A stretch of DNA of 64,000 nucleotides from Methanobacterium sp. (GCF_038562635.1 NZ_JBCFBO010000001.1:496001-560000), one strand, 5' to 3'; positions 16,111 through 24,083 are shown, counted from the stretch's first letter. The notes: generated by a model from the sequence alone, not told the origin. Translations and numbers: made by a program.

Positions 16111-16558
16111 GAAACCCGCCTGTGATTGCCCCCAAGGGGCGGGTTTCACATCCCCCTCATCTTTTAATAGATGAAAAAACTCCAGCCTCCTAAAATTTGG
16201 AGTAAAACAAAAATTCAATACCGAGAAGTAATCCTCCAGGAGAAACCACCTTTCACACAATCATTATACGCTCAAACTCCTGGAGGACTACTAAATAAAT
16301 CATCATGGACCTGTATGCACTCAGCCAATGTGTTTTTTCAGGAGTTCAAATCCTGCAGGTCCACCTAAAAAGTAAATAAAAAAACCTGTGTTTTTAGGTT
16401 TTATTTATGTGTTTGAATTCGACTTTAGGCAGGTAGTCGCTAAATATCTGCCTTCATCCCCTTTCAATATGAATCTGAAAAAAAACCTTGTTTAATCAGG
16501 GGCAGATTCAACCTGTATAAATTTTTAGAAGTCGGTTGAGCAGTCCGATAACTGCTCA
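16111..16558 (+). ncRNA. Chain of hairpins with an embedded tRNA-like minihelix
   Basis: A 450-bp gene-free stretch holding at least eight stems: 16111-16147 (GAAACCCGCC/GGCGGGTTTC), 16158-16173 (CATCT/AGATG), 16179-16203 (ACTCCA/TGGAGT), 16227-16292 (16-nt arms AGTAATCCTCCAGGAG/CTCCTGGAGGACTACT with one G-U), the tRNA-like element 16307-16363, 16381-16402 (AAAACCT/AGGTTTT), 16428-16452 (GGCAGGTA/TATCTGCC), 16470-16510 (TGAATCTG/CAGATTCA) and 16537-16558 (TGAGCAGT/ACTGCTCA). It lies between early genes. The density of stems argues for one or more structured RNAs of unknown type. Confidence 0.65.
16307..16363 (+). ncRNA. tRNA-like element: acceptor stem and T-arm only
   Basis: GGACCTG (16307-16313) pairs perfectly with CAGGTCC (16356-16362), followed by discriminator A. 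A canonical T-arm CAGGA-GTTCAAA-TCCTG (16339-16355) abuts the 3' acceptor strand. The 25 nt between acceptor and T-arm hold only a 4-bp hairpin (GCAC/GTGT, 9-nt loop), too short for D and anticodon arms. It therefore mimics the top half of a tRNA. CCA is not fully encoded (ACCT follows). Confidence 0.6.
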
Positions 16559-16583
16559 AAAATTCTTTAAAAAGGTGTTAAAA

Positions 16584-16901
16584 ATGGAAGCAGTTAAAAA
16601 AAGTATATATGAAGATATAACACAATCGCTACCACAAACAACACACACAAAAGGACTAACAGCACAAACAAGACGAATAAAACATGGAATAGAACTATAC
16701 AAACAAGACAAAGTCCAATTAACTGAAATAACAAACAATATCGTTAAATTCAAAGTCAAAGACATGGAAGGAAAAATTCACGATGTGACCTTGGAGCATG
16801 GGAAGATTTGGACTTGTGACTGTGGAGATCATAGTTTTAGGTTGTCGTTTTGCAGTGAGATTTATGCAGCTATTTTGTTTTTAGCTATTTTAGCAGATTA
16901 A
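16584..16901 (+). CDS. SWIM-like zinc-finger protein
   Basis: 106 residues. The C-terminal half reads KFKVKDMEGKIHDVTLEHGKIWTCDCGDHSFRLSFCSEIYAAILFLA. This follows the SWIM pattern (C-x-C, about 10 residues, C-x-H) except that the His is Glu (C-S-E). SWIM fingers bind DNA or protein, and in archaeal viruses occur as small stand-alone proteins. ATG preceded by AAGGTGTTAAAA is preferred over an upstream in-frame TTG at 16536, which lies inside a hairpin. Confidence 0.65.
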   Translation: MEAVKKSIYEDITQSLPQTTHTKGLTAQTRRIKHGIELYKQDKVQLTEITNNIVKFKVKDMEGKIHDVTLEHGKIWTCDCGDHSFRLSFCSEIYAAILFLAILAD

Positions 16902-16914
16902 AAGAGGTGAAAAT

Positions 16915-17115
16915 ATGGTAGATGAAGAAAGAACATTGGATAAATTATATGAAAAGTTTGAAGCGGTGGCTGAAGCGTTGAAAGATATAGATAAAAATGA
17001 ATTTACTAAAAAGATGCTACGTCTTTACTTAAAAGAAGAAACTAAATTGCCATATAGAGATATAGACGCTGTTTTAGATGCTGTAAGATCATTTATGAAA
17101 GAAGCACAAACATAA
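16915..17115 (+). CDS. Hypothetical early protein, 66 residues
   Basis: ATG with GAGGTGAAAAT just upstream. A helical acidic protein (LDKLYEKFEAVAEALKDIDKNEFTKKMLRLYLKEE... YRDIDAVLDAVRSFMKEA) without known motif. Thirteen bases after the SWIM-like gene and ten before the next, so part of the early operon. Confidence 0.6.
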   Translation: MVDEERTLDKLYEKFEAVAEALKDIDKNEFTKKMLRLYLKEETKLPYRDIDAVLDAVRSFMKEAQT

Positions 17116-17125
17116 GGTGAATTCT

Positions 17126-17575
17126 ATGAATGATAGGGAATTTAACACACTAGAAAAAATACGAAAATGTTTAAAATCTAAAAGAGACCGTATCGACGAA
17201 CTAGAAGACGAAATCAAACAATGCAGACAAAAAGAACACGAACAACTAGCTCCTATGAGAGAAGAATTAGCAGATACTAAAGATGAATGGTACAATGACC
17301 CCGATAAACGTACAGAATATGGAATAAAGAAACAGTCTGAATGGAAATTAGAAATAGAAAAAATATTAGCTCCTGCACAAAATAAGATCGACGATATCAC
17401 AACTGATTATGAAATTAAACGTGAAAAACGTTACACTGAAATTCGAGAACTTAAAAAGCAGATTAAGGATTTAGAAATGGAACATGCAAACAAATTAGCT
17501 TATTACAGTCAACCAAATATGCAAAAGGTTAGTATTGATTTTAACGTTAAGGATGTACAACAGGAGGTTAAATAA
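17126..17575 (+). CDS. Coiled-coil early protein
   Basis: 149 residues, mostly heptad-patterned and highly charged (KRDRIDELEDEIKQCRQKE, IKREKRYTEIRELKKQIKDLEMEH). The last ~25 residues (NMQKVSIDFNVKDVQQEVK) are not coiled coil. The ATG follows GGTGAATTCT; an upstream in-frame GTG at 17117 is weaker. The stop overlaps the ATG of the next gene by one base, so the two are translationally coupled; in several phages a coiled-coil partner precedes the annealing protein, but no such role is shown here. Confidence 0.65.
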   Translation: MNDREFNTLEKIRKCLKSKRDRIDELEDEIKQCRQKEHEQLAPMREELADTKDEWYNDPDKRTEYGIKKQSEWKLEIEKILAPAQNKIDDITTDYEIKREKRYTEIRELKKQIKDLEMEHANKLAYYSQPNMQKVSIDFNVKDVQQEVK

Positions 17576-18456
17576 TGAACGTACCTGCAGTAAGAAATGA
17601 AAATCAGAAAGTAGTGCCTGAAGGACAATTCTATGAGGTAGCAAAAAATAAAAAAGCTCCAGACGCTGTTAAAGTCCAAAATGAAGCAAACACTAAAAAA
17701 ATAAGAACTAAAATACTGGAAAAAATACAAACAAATGACTATGCAGAAGCTATAGTCCGAGCATATGCCCCAAATGGCACATATGTAGACGATATAGTAC
17801 ATCATGATTTTAATACAGTAATGCAACTCAAAGCATTAGAATATTTAAGTAGACAAGTACAGGGCAAAGTAATCTTTTTTGAAAAGAAAAAAATCCAAAT
17901 GTTTCAAGACGTTACCAAACCCTTCACTCCCGATGGAAGCCCTATTTTAACTCCTGAAGGATTTTTAAAACTTTTAACAGACATGGCACGATTTAAAAAT
18001 TTTAGTTTACGTGATGCATGTACTAAAGCACAGCGTAGAGCACAGTTAAAAGTGTTAAATCAAGAATGGAGAGATAATGAAGAAATAAAAGCAGAGAAAG
18101 ACGAGGAAAACCAAGTAACTGACATGATTAATGATCAGAAAAACAAGAAGCCAGATACAAATTCAACAAGTGAGGATACTGATTCTGTTAAACAGGATGA
18201 TGGATCTGAAATAATACCTCCAAAACAGACAAAAAAACCAAACCAACCACGAATATTAACCAAAGAAGAAATAGCACACCTTAAAAATAAAAATACAAAC
18301 TTAAGCGAAATACTTGATACATTAGATAACGCTAATGTAGAAATTACAAAAACAAGCATTTTAAAACTTTTAGAAAATAAACTTGGAGATAAATCATTAC
18401 CTGATTTCGATTTAGAAGCATTTAAACAATGTAAAAAAGATTTAAAAATAAATTAA
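17575..18456 (+). CDS. Putative recombination/annealing-type early protein
   Basis: 293 residues in three parts: an N-terminal domain (residues 30-170) with AIVRAYAPNGTYVDDIVHHDFN, RFKNFSLRDACTKAQRRAQLKVLNQEWR; a charged, Ser/Asp/Lys-rich linker (about 185-225); and a small C-terminal helical domain. The xLRDACTKAxRRAxL stretch resembles the helix found in phage single-strand-annealing proteins (ERF/Rad52-like), and a disordered linker plus C-terminal tip is also common there. GGAGG stands 7 nt before its ATG. The call is an inference from pattern and position before the replication protein. Confidence 0.4.
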   Translation: MNVPAVRNENQKVVPEGQFYEVAKNKKAPDAVKVQNEANTKKIRTKILEKIQTNDYAEAIVRAYAPNGTYVDDIVHHDFNTVMQLKALEYLSRQVQGKVIFFEKKKIQMFQDVTKPFTPDGSPILTPEGFLKLLTDMARFKNFSLRDACTKAQRRAQLKVLNQEWRDNEEIKAEKDEENQVTDMINDQKNKKPDTNSTSEDTDSVKQDDGSEIIPPKQTKKPNQPRILTKEEIAHLKNKNTNLSEILDTLDNANVEITKTSILKLLENKLGDKSLPDFDLEAFKQCKKDLKIN

Positions 18457-18463
18457 TTATGTA

Positions 18464-18488
18464 CCAGGCAAAATAGGACGGCGAAACT
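18464..18488 (+). repeat. GACGGCGAA motif copy before a small gene
   Basis: CCAGGCAAAATAGGACGGCGAAAC ends immediately before ATG of the 37-residue gene, with the same GTA preceding it as at 15233. Confidence 0.55.
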
Positions 18489-18602
18489 ATGAATGATAAT
18501 ATATGGAATAAAATCCGAAACAAAGAAAAACTCACCGAATCAGAAATCGATGAGTTAATTAATTGGAGATTAGAGGAAAGCGGGGTTAAAAAACCACTAT
18601 AA
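18489..18602 (+). CDS. Small early protein, 37 residues
   Basis: MNDNIWNKIRNKEKLTESEIDELINWRLEESGVKKPL: two short helices. The start lies right after the GACGGCGAA motif, with GGCGAAACT as the only ribosome-binding-like sequence. No family recognised. Confidence 0.5.
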   Translation: MNDNIWNKIRNKEKLTESEIDELINWRLEESGVKKPL

Positions 18603-18632
18603 TTACTATTTTTTTTATGCGGGTGAATAATT

Positions 18633-18890
18633 ATGGCAAAAAAAATTGTAAATTACAATAATGCTGAAGAAGTAACCGAAGAAGTACTCACTAAACTTGA
18701 AAAAAAGCGAGACAAACTTGTTAATGACCTCACAGAAGTTTTACTGAATATTACCATAGTTAAAATACATATGGCAAGCAGTATTTCACTTGACGACTAT
18801 TTTGGCGAATTCCAACACTTAGTTAATAAAGATAAAATCTTAGACACTGACGATTACAAAGTTAAAATAGGAAAACTTGGAGAACTTTAA
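18633..18890 (+). CDS. Hypothetical early protein, 85 residues
   Basis: ATG after GGGTGAATAATT. Helical, with VTEEVLTKLEKKRDKLVNDLTEVLLNITIVKIHMA forming a probable coiled coil. No family recognised. Spaced 30 bp from neighbours on either side, consistent with the early operon. Confidence 0.6.
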   Translation: MAKKIVNYNNAEEVTEEVLTKLEKKRDKLVNDLTEVLLNITIVKIHMASSISLDDYFGEFQHLVNKDKILDTDDYKVKIGKLGEL

Positions 18891-18920
18891 TTTCTTTTAT
18901 CTATTTTTTGGTGATTTATA

Positions 18921-19001
18921 ATGGAAGAAAAACTCTTAAAACGAGATAGCCGAGGAAAACATTATTACGTACCAGTAATTGAAGAGGAAGAATCAGATTA
19001 A
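18921..19001 (+). CDS. Very small protein, 26 residues
   Basis: ATG after GGTGATTTATA, a textbook ribosome-binding site. Product begins MEEKLLKRDSRGKHYYVPV and ends EEEESD. Short zinc-free strand-turn peptide; no family recognised. Included because of the ribosome-binding site and spacing. Confidence 0.45.
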   Translation: MEEKLLKRDSRGKHYYVPVIEEEESD

Positions 19002-19021
19002 TCCTTGGGGGAATTTTATTA

Positions 19022-19294
19022 GTTGAATTAACTAAAAGAGAAAAAATACGAAACATACGCAACACCATGAACTGGTACCTAAAATATATAAACCCTGAAG
19101 CACCACTCGCAGAAGCACAATCCTACTTCAATAAACTATCAACCATCTATAACATACCAATAACGCCCTTAAACACTTATGTATGGGGTAAACAACTATC
19201 TAAACTCACTGTGTTTGTATCTATTTATAAATATAATAAGAATTGTGGTCGTATGGTTAACCACTGGAAATTAAATCATTACACTAAAAAATGA
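19022..19294 (+). CDS. Hypothetical early protein with unclear start
   Basis: About 90 residues: VELTKREKIRNIRNTMNWYLKYI ... WGKQLSKLTVFVSIYKYNK ... KLNHYTKK. Basic and helical. The frame contains ATG at 19067, but nothing like a ribosome-binding site precedes it, while GGGGG (19007-19011) precedes in-frame TTA-GTT-GAA-TTA. GTT at 19022 would give VELTKREK, a natural-looking N-terminus. It is thus a further, weaker candidate for a non-ATG start. No family recognised. Confidence 0.5.
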   Translation, partial: VELTKREKIRNIRNTMNWYLKYINPEAPLAEAQSYFNKLSTIYNIPITPLNTYVWGKQLSKLTVFVSIYKYNKNCGRMVNHWKLNHYTKK

Positions 19295-19318
19295 GGGGCT
19301 TGATGGCGGCGATAACTA

Positions 19319-21361
19319 ATGGCAGAAAATAAAATTTTAGATGATAATATCACACTACCCGAAAATCCCGGTACAAGATATTTATCTGAAGATGAATTAG
19401 AACACCTCAAATACATCACACAACCTATACACGACAGCATACTAACCTATGAATTAATGCATTCCGCATCATTTAAAATAGCTGAAATGCTACGTAACGA
19501 AGACGTTGCATTCGAATCAGCTTTAGACTTCTTTAAACAAGTAGGATTCGAAAAAACAATAGGAAAAATAGAAATACTCCTACGTATCTACAACTCAGAT
19601 CCTGAAGAAAGTATAAACCCTTTACATGAAGTATTATCAAATGAAATGGAACGTAAAAGCGCATTAAAACTTGAAAATAAAATACAAAAAGCCATACAAA
19701 AACCATTACACTATGGAAACTTAACCAAAGAATTAGGAACAGACACATATCTTATTTTAGATAAATCTAAAAAATCAACTTTCAGAGAAACAGTAAAATA
19801 TAATAAAAAAGGGGAATTAGACCCTGTTGAAACATTAGTTTTAGAAGTATGTTTAGAGGAATTAACAGTATTTGACAGTCCAATAAGTGAGGAACCACGA
19901 CAATTTCAAGCTAAATTCTTAGTGAATGGAAGTTACAAACCATTAATAATAGGACCGGGATTTGCAGAAGAAATAGTAACGACCCTCAAAGGAGGGGCCT
20001 ATATTGCTAATAATCGATATGGGATAGATGCAGTTACAAATAGCTTAAATCTATTTATTCAACGTGGTTTAGCTGAAATGAAAACAGATATAGAAAATCC
20101 GGGATTTTTCTATAATCATGAAACAGGAACTGTAATATCTGCAAAATATGATGTTGATGAACCTGGCAAAGAAGAGTTACAATTAGGACTTCAAGTATTA
20201 GAAGAATTTGCAGGATTTTTCCCAGATTTAGAGGTTAAATTAGCAACTATCTTTAAATGGGGTTTAATCGCCCCTTTTAGTTTTTCAATAAAACAAATGG
20301 GTGCCGGTTGGATGCCTTGGCTTTTTCTTTATGGGCAGCCTAAAAGTGGGAAATCAACATTAGGCCAAATGATATTATACATGTGGGGAGAGCCTGATGA
20401 TGAAACTAATAACCTTGGTGGGGGTAGTTTTGATACAGAAGCGCGTATAGGTGGCGCATTAAGTAAAACTACTTTTCCGGTTGTGGTAGATGAACCTGGA
20501 GGGGTTTTTGCTAAAGAGGCTTTGATTGAGATTATTAAAAATGCTATCATGAAAAAGGTTGTCAGAAGTAGATATAAAGTAGGTCATCTGGGCGCTGTTC
20601 CAAGTTATTCACCTGTTATACTTACTAGTAATATGTTTGCACCTCCTGATGGAGCTTTTAACCGTAGAATGTTAACTTTACATTTTACACATAATGAAAA
20701 GAAATCAGAAGAGGATGTAGCACGTTTTGAAGAAATGTTTCAATTAGATGCCCCACCTCGATGTAGGTTAAATGCTTTGAAGGCAATTACTCAGGCTGTT
20801 GCTGTTGAATTAATGGCAGATCCAAAATTACTTGAGAAAAATTGGAAAGAAGTTGCAGATACTCTCGTAAGATTAATATATCTGGATGCAAGTATGGATA
20901 TGCCTGATTGGCTTATGCAGTGGAGTAAAACCGAGACTATGGAAGATATTGACAATGAACAAAGGGAAAGTATCAGAATTTTACTTGCTAATAAAATTAA
21001 TCAGGAGATTAAACGTACTCCTTTGGTTGATGAGGATTATAGGCCTGTTGAACGTCTTACCACGGTTCATGTTAAGTCTAATGATTCATTTATGGCTAAA
21101 GTGTGGTATGTTGTTAATGAAGGTTTAATTCCATGGATGGTTCCTTTTCATGATAGTAAAAAGAATAAGGATTATGTTTGTTTGACTATTGGATTTAAAA
21201 AGGAATTGCAGAAGGAATTAAAGGTTTGTCAGCCTTTGAAGGGTACTGCTGAACTTATGGGCTGGAAGTATTTACCTGTGAGATTACCTGAACCTGTGAA
21301 GGTGATTAAAATTGAGTTTAGTAAGTTTGTTGATTCACTTTACCATAGAGGTGAGAACTAA
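19319..21361 (+). CDS. AAA+/SF3-like replication ATPase (helicase)
   Basis: 680 residues. The N-terminal 300 residues have no clear motif and could be a primase-like or DNA-binding region. The ATPase core has Walker A GQPKSGKST (about 338-346), Walker B FPVVVDEPGG (about 386) and a sensor-1-like VILTSNMFAPPDGAFNRRM, ordered as in SF3 or DUF927-type viral helicases. The C-terminal ~150 residues may be a winged helix. It would unwind the viral origin; the iterons right downstream support this. Start ATG after GGCGATAACTA. Confidence 0.8.
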   Translation: MAENKILDDNITLPENPGTRYLSEDELEHLKYITQPIHDSILTYELMHSASFKIAEMLRNEDVAFESALDFFKQVGFEKTIGKIEILLRIYNSDPEESINPLHEVLSNEMERKSALKLENKIQKAIQKPLHYGNLTKELGTDTYLILDKSKKSTFRETVKYNKKGELDPVETLVLEVCLEELTVFDSPISEEPRQFQAKFLVNGSYKPLIIGPGFAEEIVTTLKGGAYIANNRYGIDAVTNSLNLFIQRGLAEMKTDIENPGFFYNHETGTVISAKYDVDEPGKEELQLGLQVLEEFAGFFPDLEVKLATIFKWGLIAPFSFSIKQMGAGWMPWLFLYGQPKSGKSTLGQMILYMWGEPDDETNNLGGGSFDTEARIGGALSKTTFPVVVDEPGGVFAKEALIEIIKNAIMKKVVRSRYKVGHLGAVPSYSPVILTSNMFAPPDGAFNRRMLTLHFTHNEKKSEEDVARFEEMFQLDAPPRCRLNALKAITQAVAVELMADPKLLEKNWKEVADTLVRLIYLDASMDMPDWLMQWSKTETMEDIDNEQRESIRILLANKINQEIKRTPLVDEDYRPVERLTTVHVKSNDSFMAKVWYVVNEGLIPWMVPFHDSKKNKDYVCLTIGFKKELQKELKVCQPLKGTAELMGWKYLPVRLPEPVKVIKIEFSKFVDSLYHRGEN

Positions 21362-21607
21362 AAAATTTATGTAACTTCTTGTAACCTGTGTAACTTAATT
21401 TTTAGGTTACATATTTTACAAGTTGTTTCATGAATTGAAGTAATTTGAAAGGGTATTTGCATTAAAATTGTTGTAACTTTTTGGTGTGGAATGCACCCCT
21501 TACACAGTGCAAAAACAAAATGGAAATTGCAAGTTACTAGGTTACAAGGTTACAAGGAATTTCTCAGGTTACAAGGTTACAAGGTTACAAAAATAGGAGG
21601 GATAATA
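21362..21607 (+). repeat. Iteron cluster, putative viral replication origin
   Basis: Five exact GGTTACAA 8-mers at 21540, 21548, 21567, 21575 and 21583, in a pair and a triplet separated by GGAATTTCTCA. Upstream, GTAACTT-CTT-GTAACC-TGT-GTAACTT (21371-21397) and AGGTTACA (21404-21411) show the same word on both strands. The intervening DNA is AT-rich. Directly follows the replication ATPase gene, as origins with iterons often do. Confidence 0.65.
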
Positions 21608-21865
21608 ATGGAAAATGATGAAGGTGTTTTCTATAAAGGAATATTCTATCCTTATACTGATTTAGAACGTGCATGTAATGATTTAGGACTCAATGAATTA
21701 ATGGTACTTTTAATAGTTGATTCTAAAGGTAGTGAAGGATTAATTGAAACATTATATAAGCATAATGCTTTGCCTGAACCTCATCGTGAGAATAGTAGGG
21801 GTTGGTTGTTGTATCCTGTTTTTATTGCACGTGATATTTTAGAGAAAGTGGAGATGAGTTTATGA
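21608..21865 (+). CDS. Hypothetical protein, 85 residues
   Basis: GGAGG 7 nt before ATG fixes the start; a longer in-frame reading would run through the iterons. Acidic, alpha/beta-like (GVFYKGIFYPYTDLERACNDLGLNELMVLLIVDSKG). The stop overlaps the next ATG by 4 bp (ATGA), so it is coupled to the deoxyribosyltransferase-like gene. No family recognised. Confidence 0.65.
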   Translation: MENDEGVFYKGIFYPYTDLERACNDLGLNELMVLLIVDSKGSEGLIETLYKHNALPEPHRENSRGWLLYPVFIARDILEKVEMSL

Positions 21866-22323
21866 ATAATAAATTAAAAATTTATCTTGCTTCAAGCTGG
21901 AAAAACAAAGACAATGTCAATGAATTGGCTACATTATTAAGAGAAGATGGCTATGAAGTTGATGATTTTACAGACGAGTCACAGGGAAGGTTTGTTTTTA
22001 GTTTGACAGAAATAACAGAAGATGAACTTAAATTAGATGCATTGAAAATGATGGATGATCACAGAGCTCAACGTGCATTTAAAGAAGATAAAGAACGTAT
22101 TGATTGGTGTGATGTGATTATATGTATATTGCCTTGTGGATTGTCAGCACATATGGAATTAGGTTATGCTAAAGGTTCTGGTAAAAAAGTTATTCTTTAT
22201 GCTCCTGGCTGTTTTGAACCTGGAAAATGGGAAGTTATGTATGGTTTTGCAGATATCATGACAGAAGATCTTTTAGGAGTTGAAGATTATTTAGCTTATT
22301 TAGCTGAGATGGAGGTGAATTAA
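21862..22323 (+). CDS. Nucleoside 2-deoxyribosyltransferase-like protein
   Basis: 153 residues. The N-terminal KIYLASSWKNKDNVNEL matches the family's first strand and loop; WCDVIICILPCGLSAHMELGYAKGSGKKVILY carries the conserved Asp and the catalytic-type Glu (A-x-x-E-x-G-x-A) for attack on deoxyribose C1'. Family members swap or remove bases on deoxynucleosides or nucleotides; in viruses they may alter nucleotide pools or aid base modification. Insertion DESQGRFVFSLTEITEDELKLDALKMMDDHRAQRAFKED between the motifs is typical for larger members. Start overlaps the preceding gene. Confidence 0.75.
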   Translation: MNNKLKIYLASSWKNKDNVNELATLLREDGYEVDDFTDESQGRFVFSLTEITEDELKLDALKMMDDHRAQRAFKEDKERIDWCDVIICILPCGLSAHMELGYAKGSGKKVILYAPGCFEPGKWEVMYGFADIMTEDLLGVEDYLAYLAEMEVN

Positions 22324-22463
22324 TGCCTACTCCTGAGTCTGTTGGTTTTATGTGTCCTGAATGTGAAGAGGGATTATCACCACTTGGTGGAAAAAATAAA
22401 GGTTATTGGAAATGTAAAAATATTAAGTGTAGTCATAACAAATTATATGTTGAAGAGGATTAA
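22323..22463 (+). CDS. Small zinc-ribbon protein, 46 residues
   Basis: FMCPECEEGLSPLGGKNKGYWKCKNIKCSHN has two Cys pairs (C-x-x-C and C-x(4)-C), a rubredoxin-like or treble-clef ribbon. ATG overlaps the previous TAA (TAATG) and GAGGTGAAT precedes. Role unknown; probably nucleic-acid or protein binding. Confidence 0.6.
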   Translation: MPTPESVGFMCPECEEGLSPLGGKNKGYWKCKNIKCSHNKLYVEED

Positions 22464-22466
22464 TCT

Positions 22467-22565
22467 ATGTTGAGTAAAGAAGAAAGAATACAGCGAGCAA
22501 TGGAGATATGTAAACAAAGGCAGTGTTCACACTGTTGTTTAGATGAAATAGAAGATAAAAAATGA
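22467..22565 (+). CDS. Small Cys-containing protein, 32 residues
   Basis: MLSKEERIQRAMEICKQRQCSHCCLDEIEDKK, a helix followed by a Cys cluster (C-x(4)-C-x-x-C-C). Ribosome-binding site is GAGGATTAATCT. Last gene of this run. No family recognised. Confidence 0.4.
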   Translation: MLSKEERIQRAMEICKQRQCSHCCLDEIEDKK

Positions 22566-22798
22566 TTTTCGTTTTTTCATATTATTACTTTTTTTAGGTT
22601 CCTTTTACATATATTACACTATAATTCATTTTGTTCCAGGATTAAGATAATAATTTCTATTATATTTAGTTAGTATTCATTATTAGAATGTTTGAGATCA
22701 TTATAATGGAAATTGTGAGTAATATCACATTTTTAACAATAAAATATATTAATAAGATAAATTAATATCGATTTTATCAAATAGGAGGGGATAAAAAG
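22566..22798. other. Spacer with terminator-like T run and a new promoter
   Basis: TATTACTTTTTTTAGGT just after the last gene recurs after 24702, suggesting a shared terminator sequence. AATAAAATATATTAATAAG (22739-22757) may be the promoter for the next gene; GGAGGGG precedes its ATG. Confidence 0.4.
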
Positions 22799-23266
22799 AT
22801 GGTAGAACAAGTATATGGATATATAATTTATAATCCATTTAATATAGATCAAGTAGGCTGGACTAATAATTGGATTGGTTATTATAGCAATTTTGGACTT
22901 ATTGTTCATGCGATGCCCGTAGATAATTTATTATACGCTGAATTTATTCCTATAGCGCCTTCAACTTTTAATCATGCACTTCATCATGGTGCTCCTGCGA
23001 ATTTCACTGGGGGAGTACCATCAAGTGCTCATATAGTTAGAAATTTAGTAGAAAATACTGTAATGAATATTGATAGTCATGCCATTCATAATATGATTCA
23101 TATGGCAGAACTAAATCAAAAAAGAAAGGAACAAGTAGATGAGATAGCCAAAAATCAAGATGATGCAACTCGTAAAAAGTTATATACTAATCTTATGTAT
23201 GAGCTGGTAATAGAAGATGGAATATTTTTTGGATTAACTCTTTTAGAAGCTGCTTTTAAAGGTTAG
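22799..23266 (+). CDS. Hypothetical His-rich protein
   Basis: 155 residues with an aromatic N-terminus (VYGYIIYNPFNIDQVGWTNNWIGYYSNFG) and scattered His (HALHHGAP, IDSHAIHNMIHMAE). The second half is helical and charged. No membrane segment or known motif. Its own promoter and spacing suggest independent expression, perhaps in the lysogen. Not recognised. Confidence 0.6.
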   Translation: MVEQVYGYIIYNPFNIDQVGWTNNWIGYYSNFGLIVHAMPVDNLLYAEFIPIAPSTFNHALHHGAPANFTGGVPSSAHIVRNLVENTVMNIDSHAIHNMIHMAELNQKRKEQVDEIAKNQDDATRKKLYTNLMYELVIEDGIFFGLTLLEAAFKG

Positions 23267-23388
23267 ATATTTATTGAAATTTCCATTTATTGTTCATTAA
23301 AAACTATTTTTTTTAATTTATTTTTTGATCTAATTGCAGCTACAATTTGGATATATTGTTCCCGATAAAAATAGGATAATAGTTATAT

Positions 23389-23515
23389 AATTTGTAATTG
23401 CACATTGCAAATACGTCGCCAAACCCTTGCAATGTGCTTACAAATTATCCCTAATACAACAATTAGGAGTTAGACAATATGGATGCGGGAAGCATCCGAT
23501 GTACTTGACGCCAAA
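23389..23515 (+). ncRNA. Putative structured RNA with three hairpins
   Basis: Stem 1: AATTTGTAA-TGCACATTGCAA (23389-23410) with TTGCAATGTGC-TACAAATT (23427-23446), about 20 bp with a small bulge. Stem 2: CCTAAT/ATTAGG (23450-23467). Stem 3: GGATGC-GGGAA-GCATCC (23481-23497). AGGATAATAGTTATATAAT (23373-23391) just upstream is TATA-like. No open frame. Resembles a compact small RNA; no known family recognised. Confidence 0.6.
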
Positions 23516-23645
23516 TACAATTAAAATTCAGTTATTTCTATTATATAATTTTTATTATTTTTTTGTTAATTTATTAAAATTAGATTAATTTAAATACATT
23601 CCTTATGTAATCAATTATTAATTAATTTTTAAAAGGGGGTATAAA

Positions 23646-24083
23646 ATGAAAATAAGGATATATTATGAGGCAGAAAGTGATGGTGAATCTCATAGATATT
23701 GCCAAGACATACCTATTTTAATTGGTAAAGAAGCTAAGGATGAATTTAAATCCATAATAAAGGGAAATTGCCCTACATGTGGAATTAATGTTACTCATGG
23801 CTATGTTACTGGTGAACGTGTTCCTCATTGTCATTCAGACGATAAACCAAATTGTCCTGAGTATTATGTATATGAAAAAAATGCTCCAGCTGGCAGTAAA
23901 AATTTTTATCCTTTATTTGATGAATTAATAACCTTATCTTTGAAAACTAAGAGTGATATGGTGTTAGTAGGGGATAATATTAAAGGAATGAATTTAGGGT
24001 TCAAATATGTGCGAATAGAGGTAGTATATGATGAATTAAACGAATTTGATGTCATTGAAGGATATGAGAAAGTCAATCGGTGA
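23646..24083 (+). CDS. Cys/His-rich hypothetical protein (first of a trio)
   Basis: 145 residues starting MKIRIYYEAES. Mid-region FKSIIKGNCPTCGINVTHGYVTGERVPHCHSDDKPNCPEYY has C-x-x-C, H-C-H and Cys, a likely zinc site. N-terminal strand motif MK[IV]x[IL] recurs in the next two genes, and all have an E-rich middle and an aromatic C-terminal helix; the three may share a small fold. GGGGG precedes the ATG. Confidence 0.6.
   Translation: MKIRIYYEAESDGESHRYCQDIPILIGKEAKDEFKSIIKGNCPTCGINVTHGYVTGERVPHCHSDDKPNCPEYYVYEKNAPAGSKNFYPLFDELITLSLKTKSDMVLVGDNIKGMNLGFKYVRIEVVYDELNEFDVIEGYEKVNR

Noticed and set aside
16307..16363. Ordinary tRNA gene
   Set aside because: Acceptor and T-arm are perfect, but only 25 nt lie between them, without room for D and anticodon arms, and no U33/anticodon loop can be drawn.
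16171..16368. 65-codon frame inside the hairpin chain
   Set aside because: It crosses several stems and the tRNA-like element, and lacks a ribosome-binding site.
21540..21590. CRISPR-like repeat array
   Set aside because: Repeats are 8-mers in direct contact without spacers of constant length; they fit iterons, not CRISPR. No cas genes are present.
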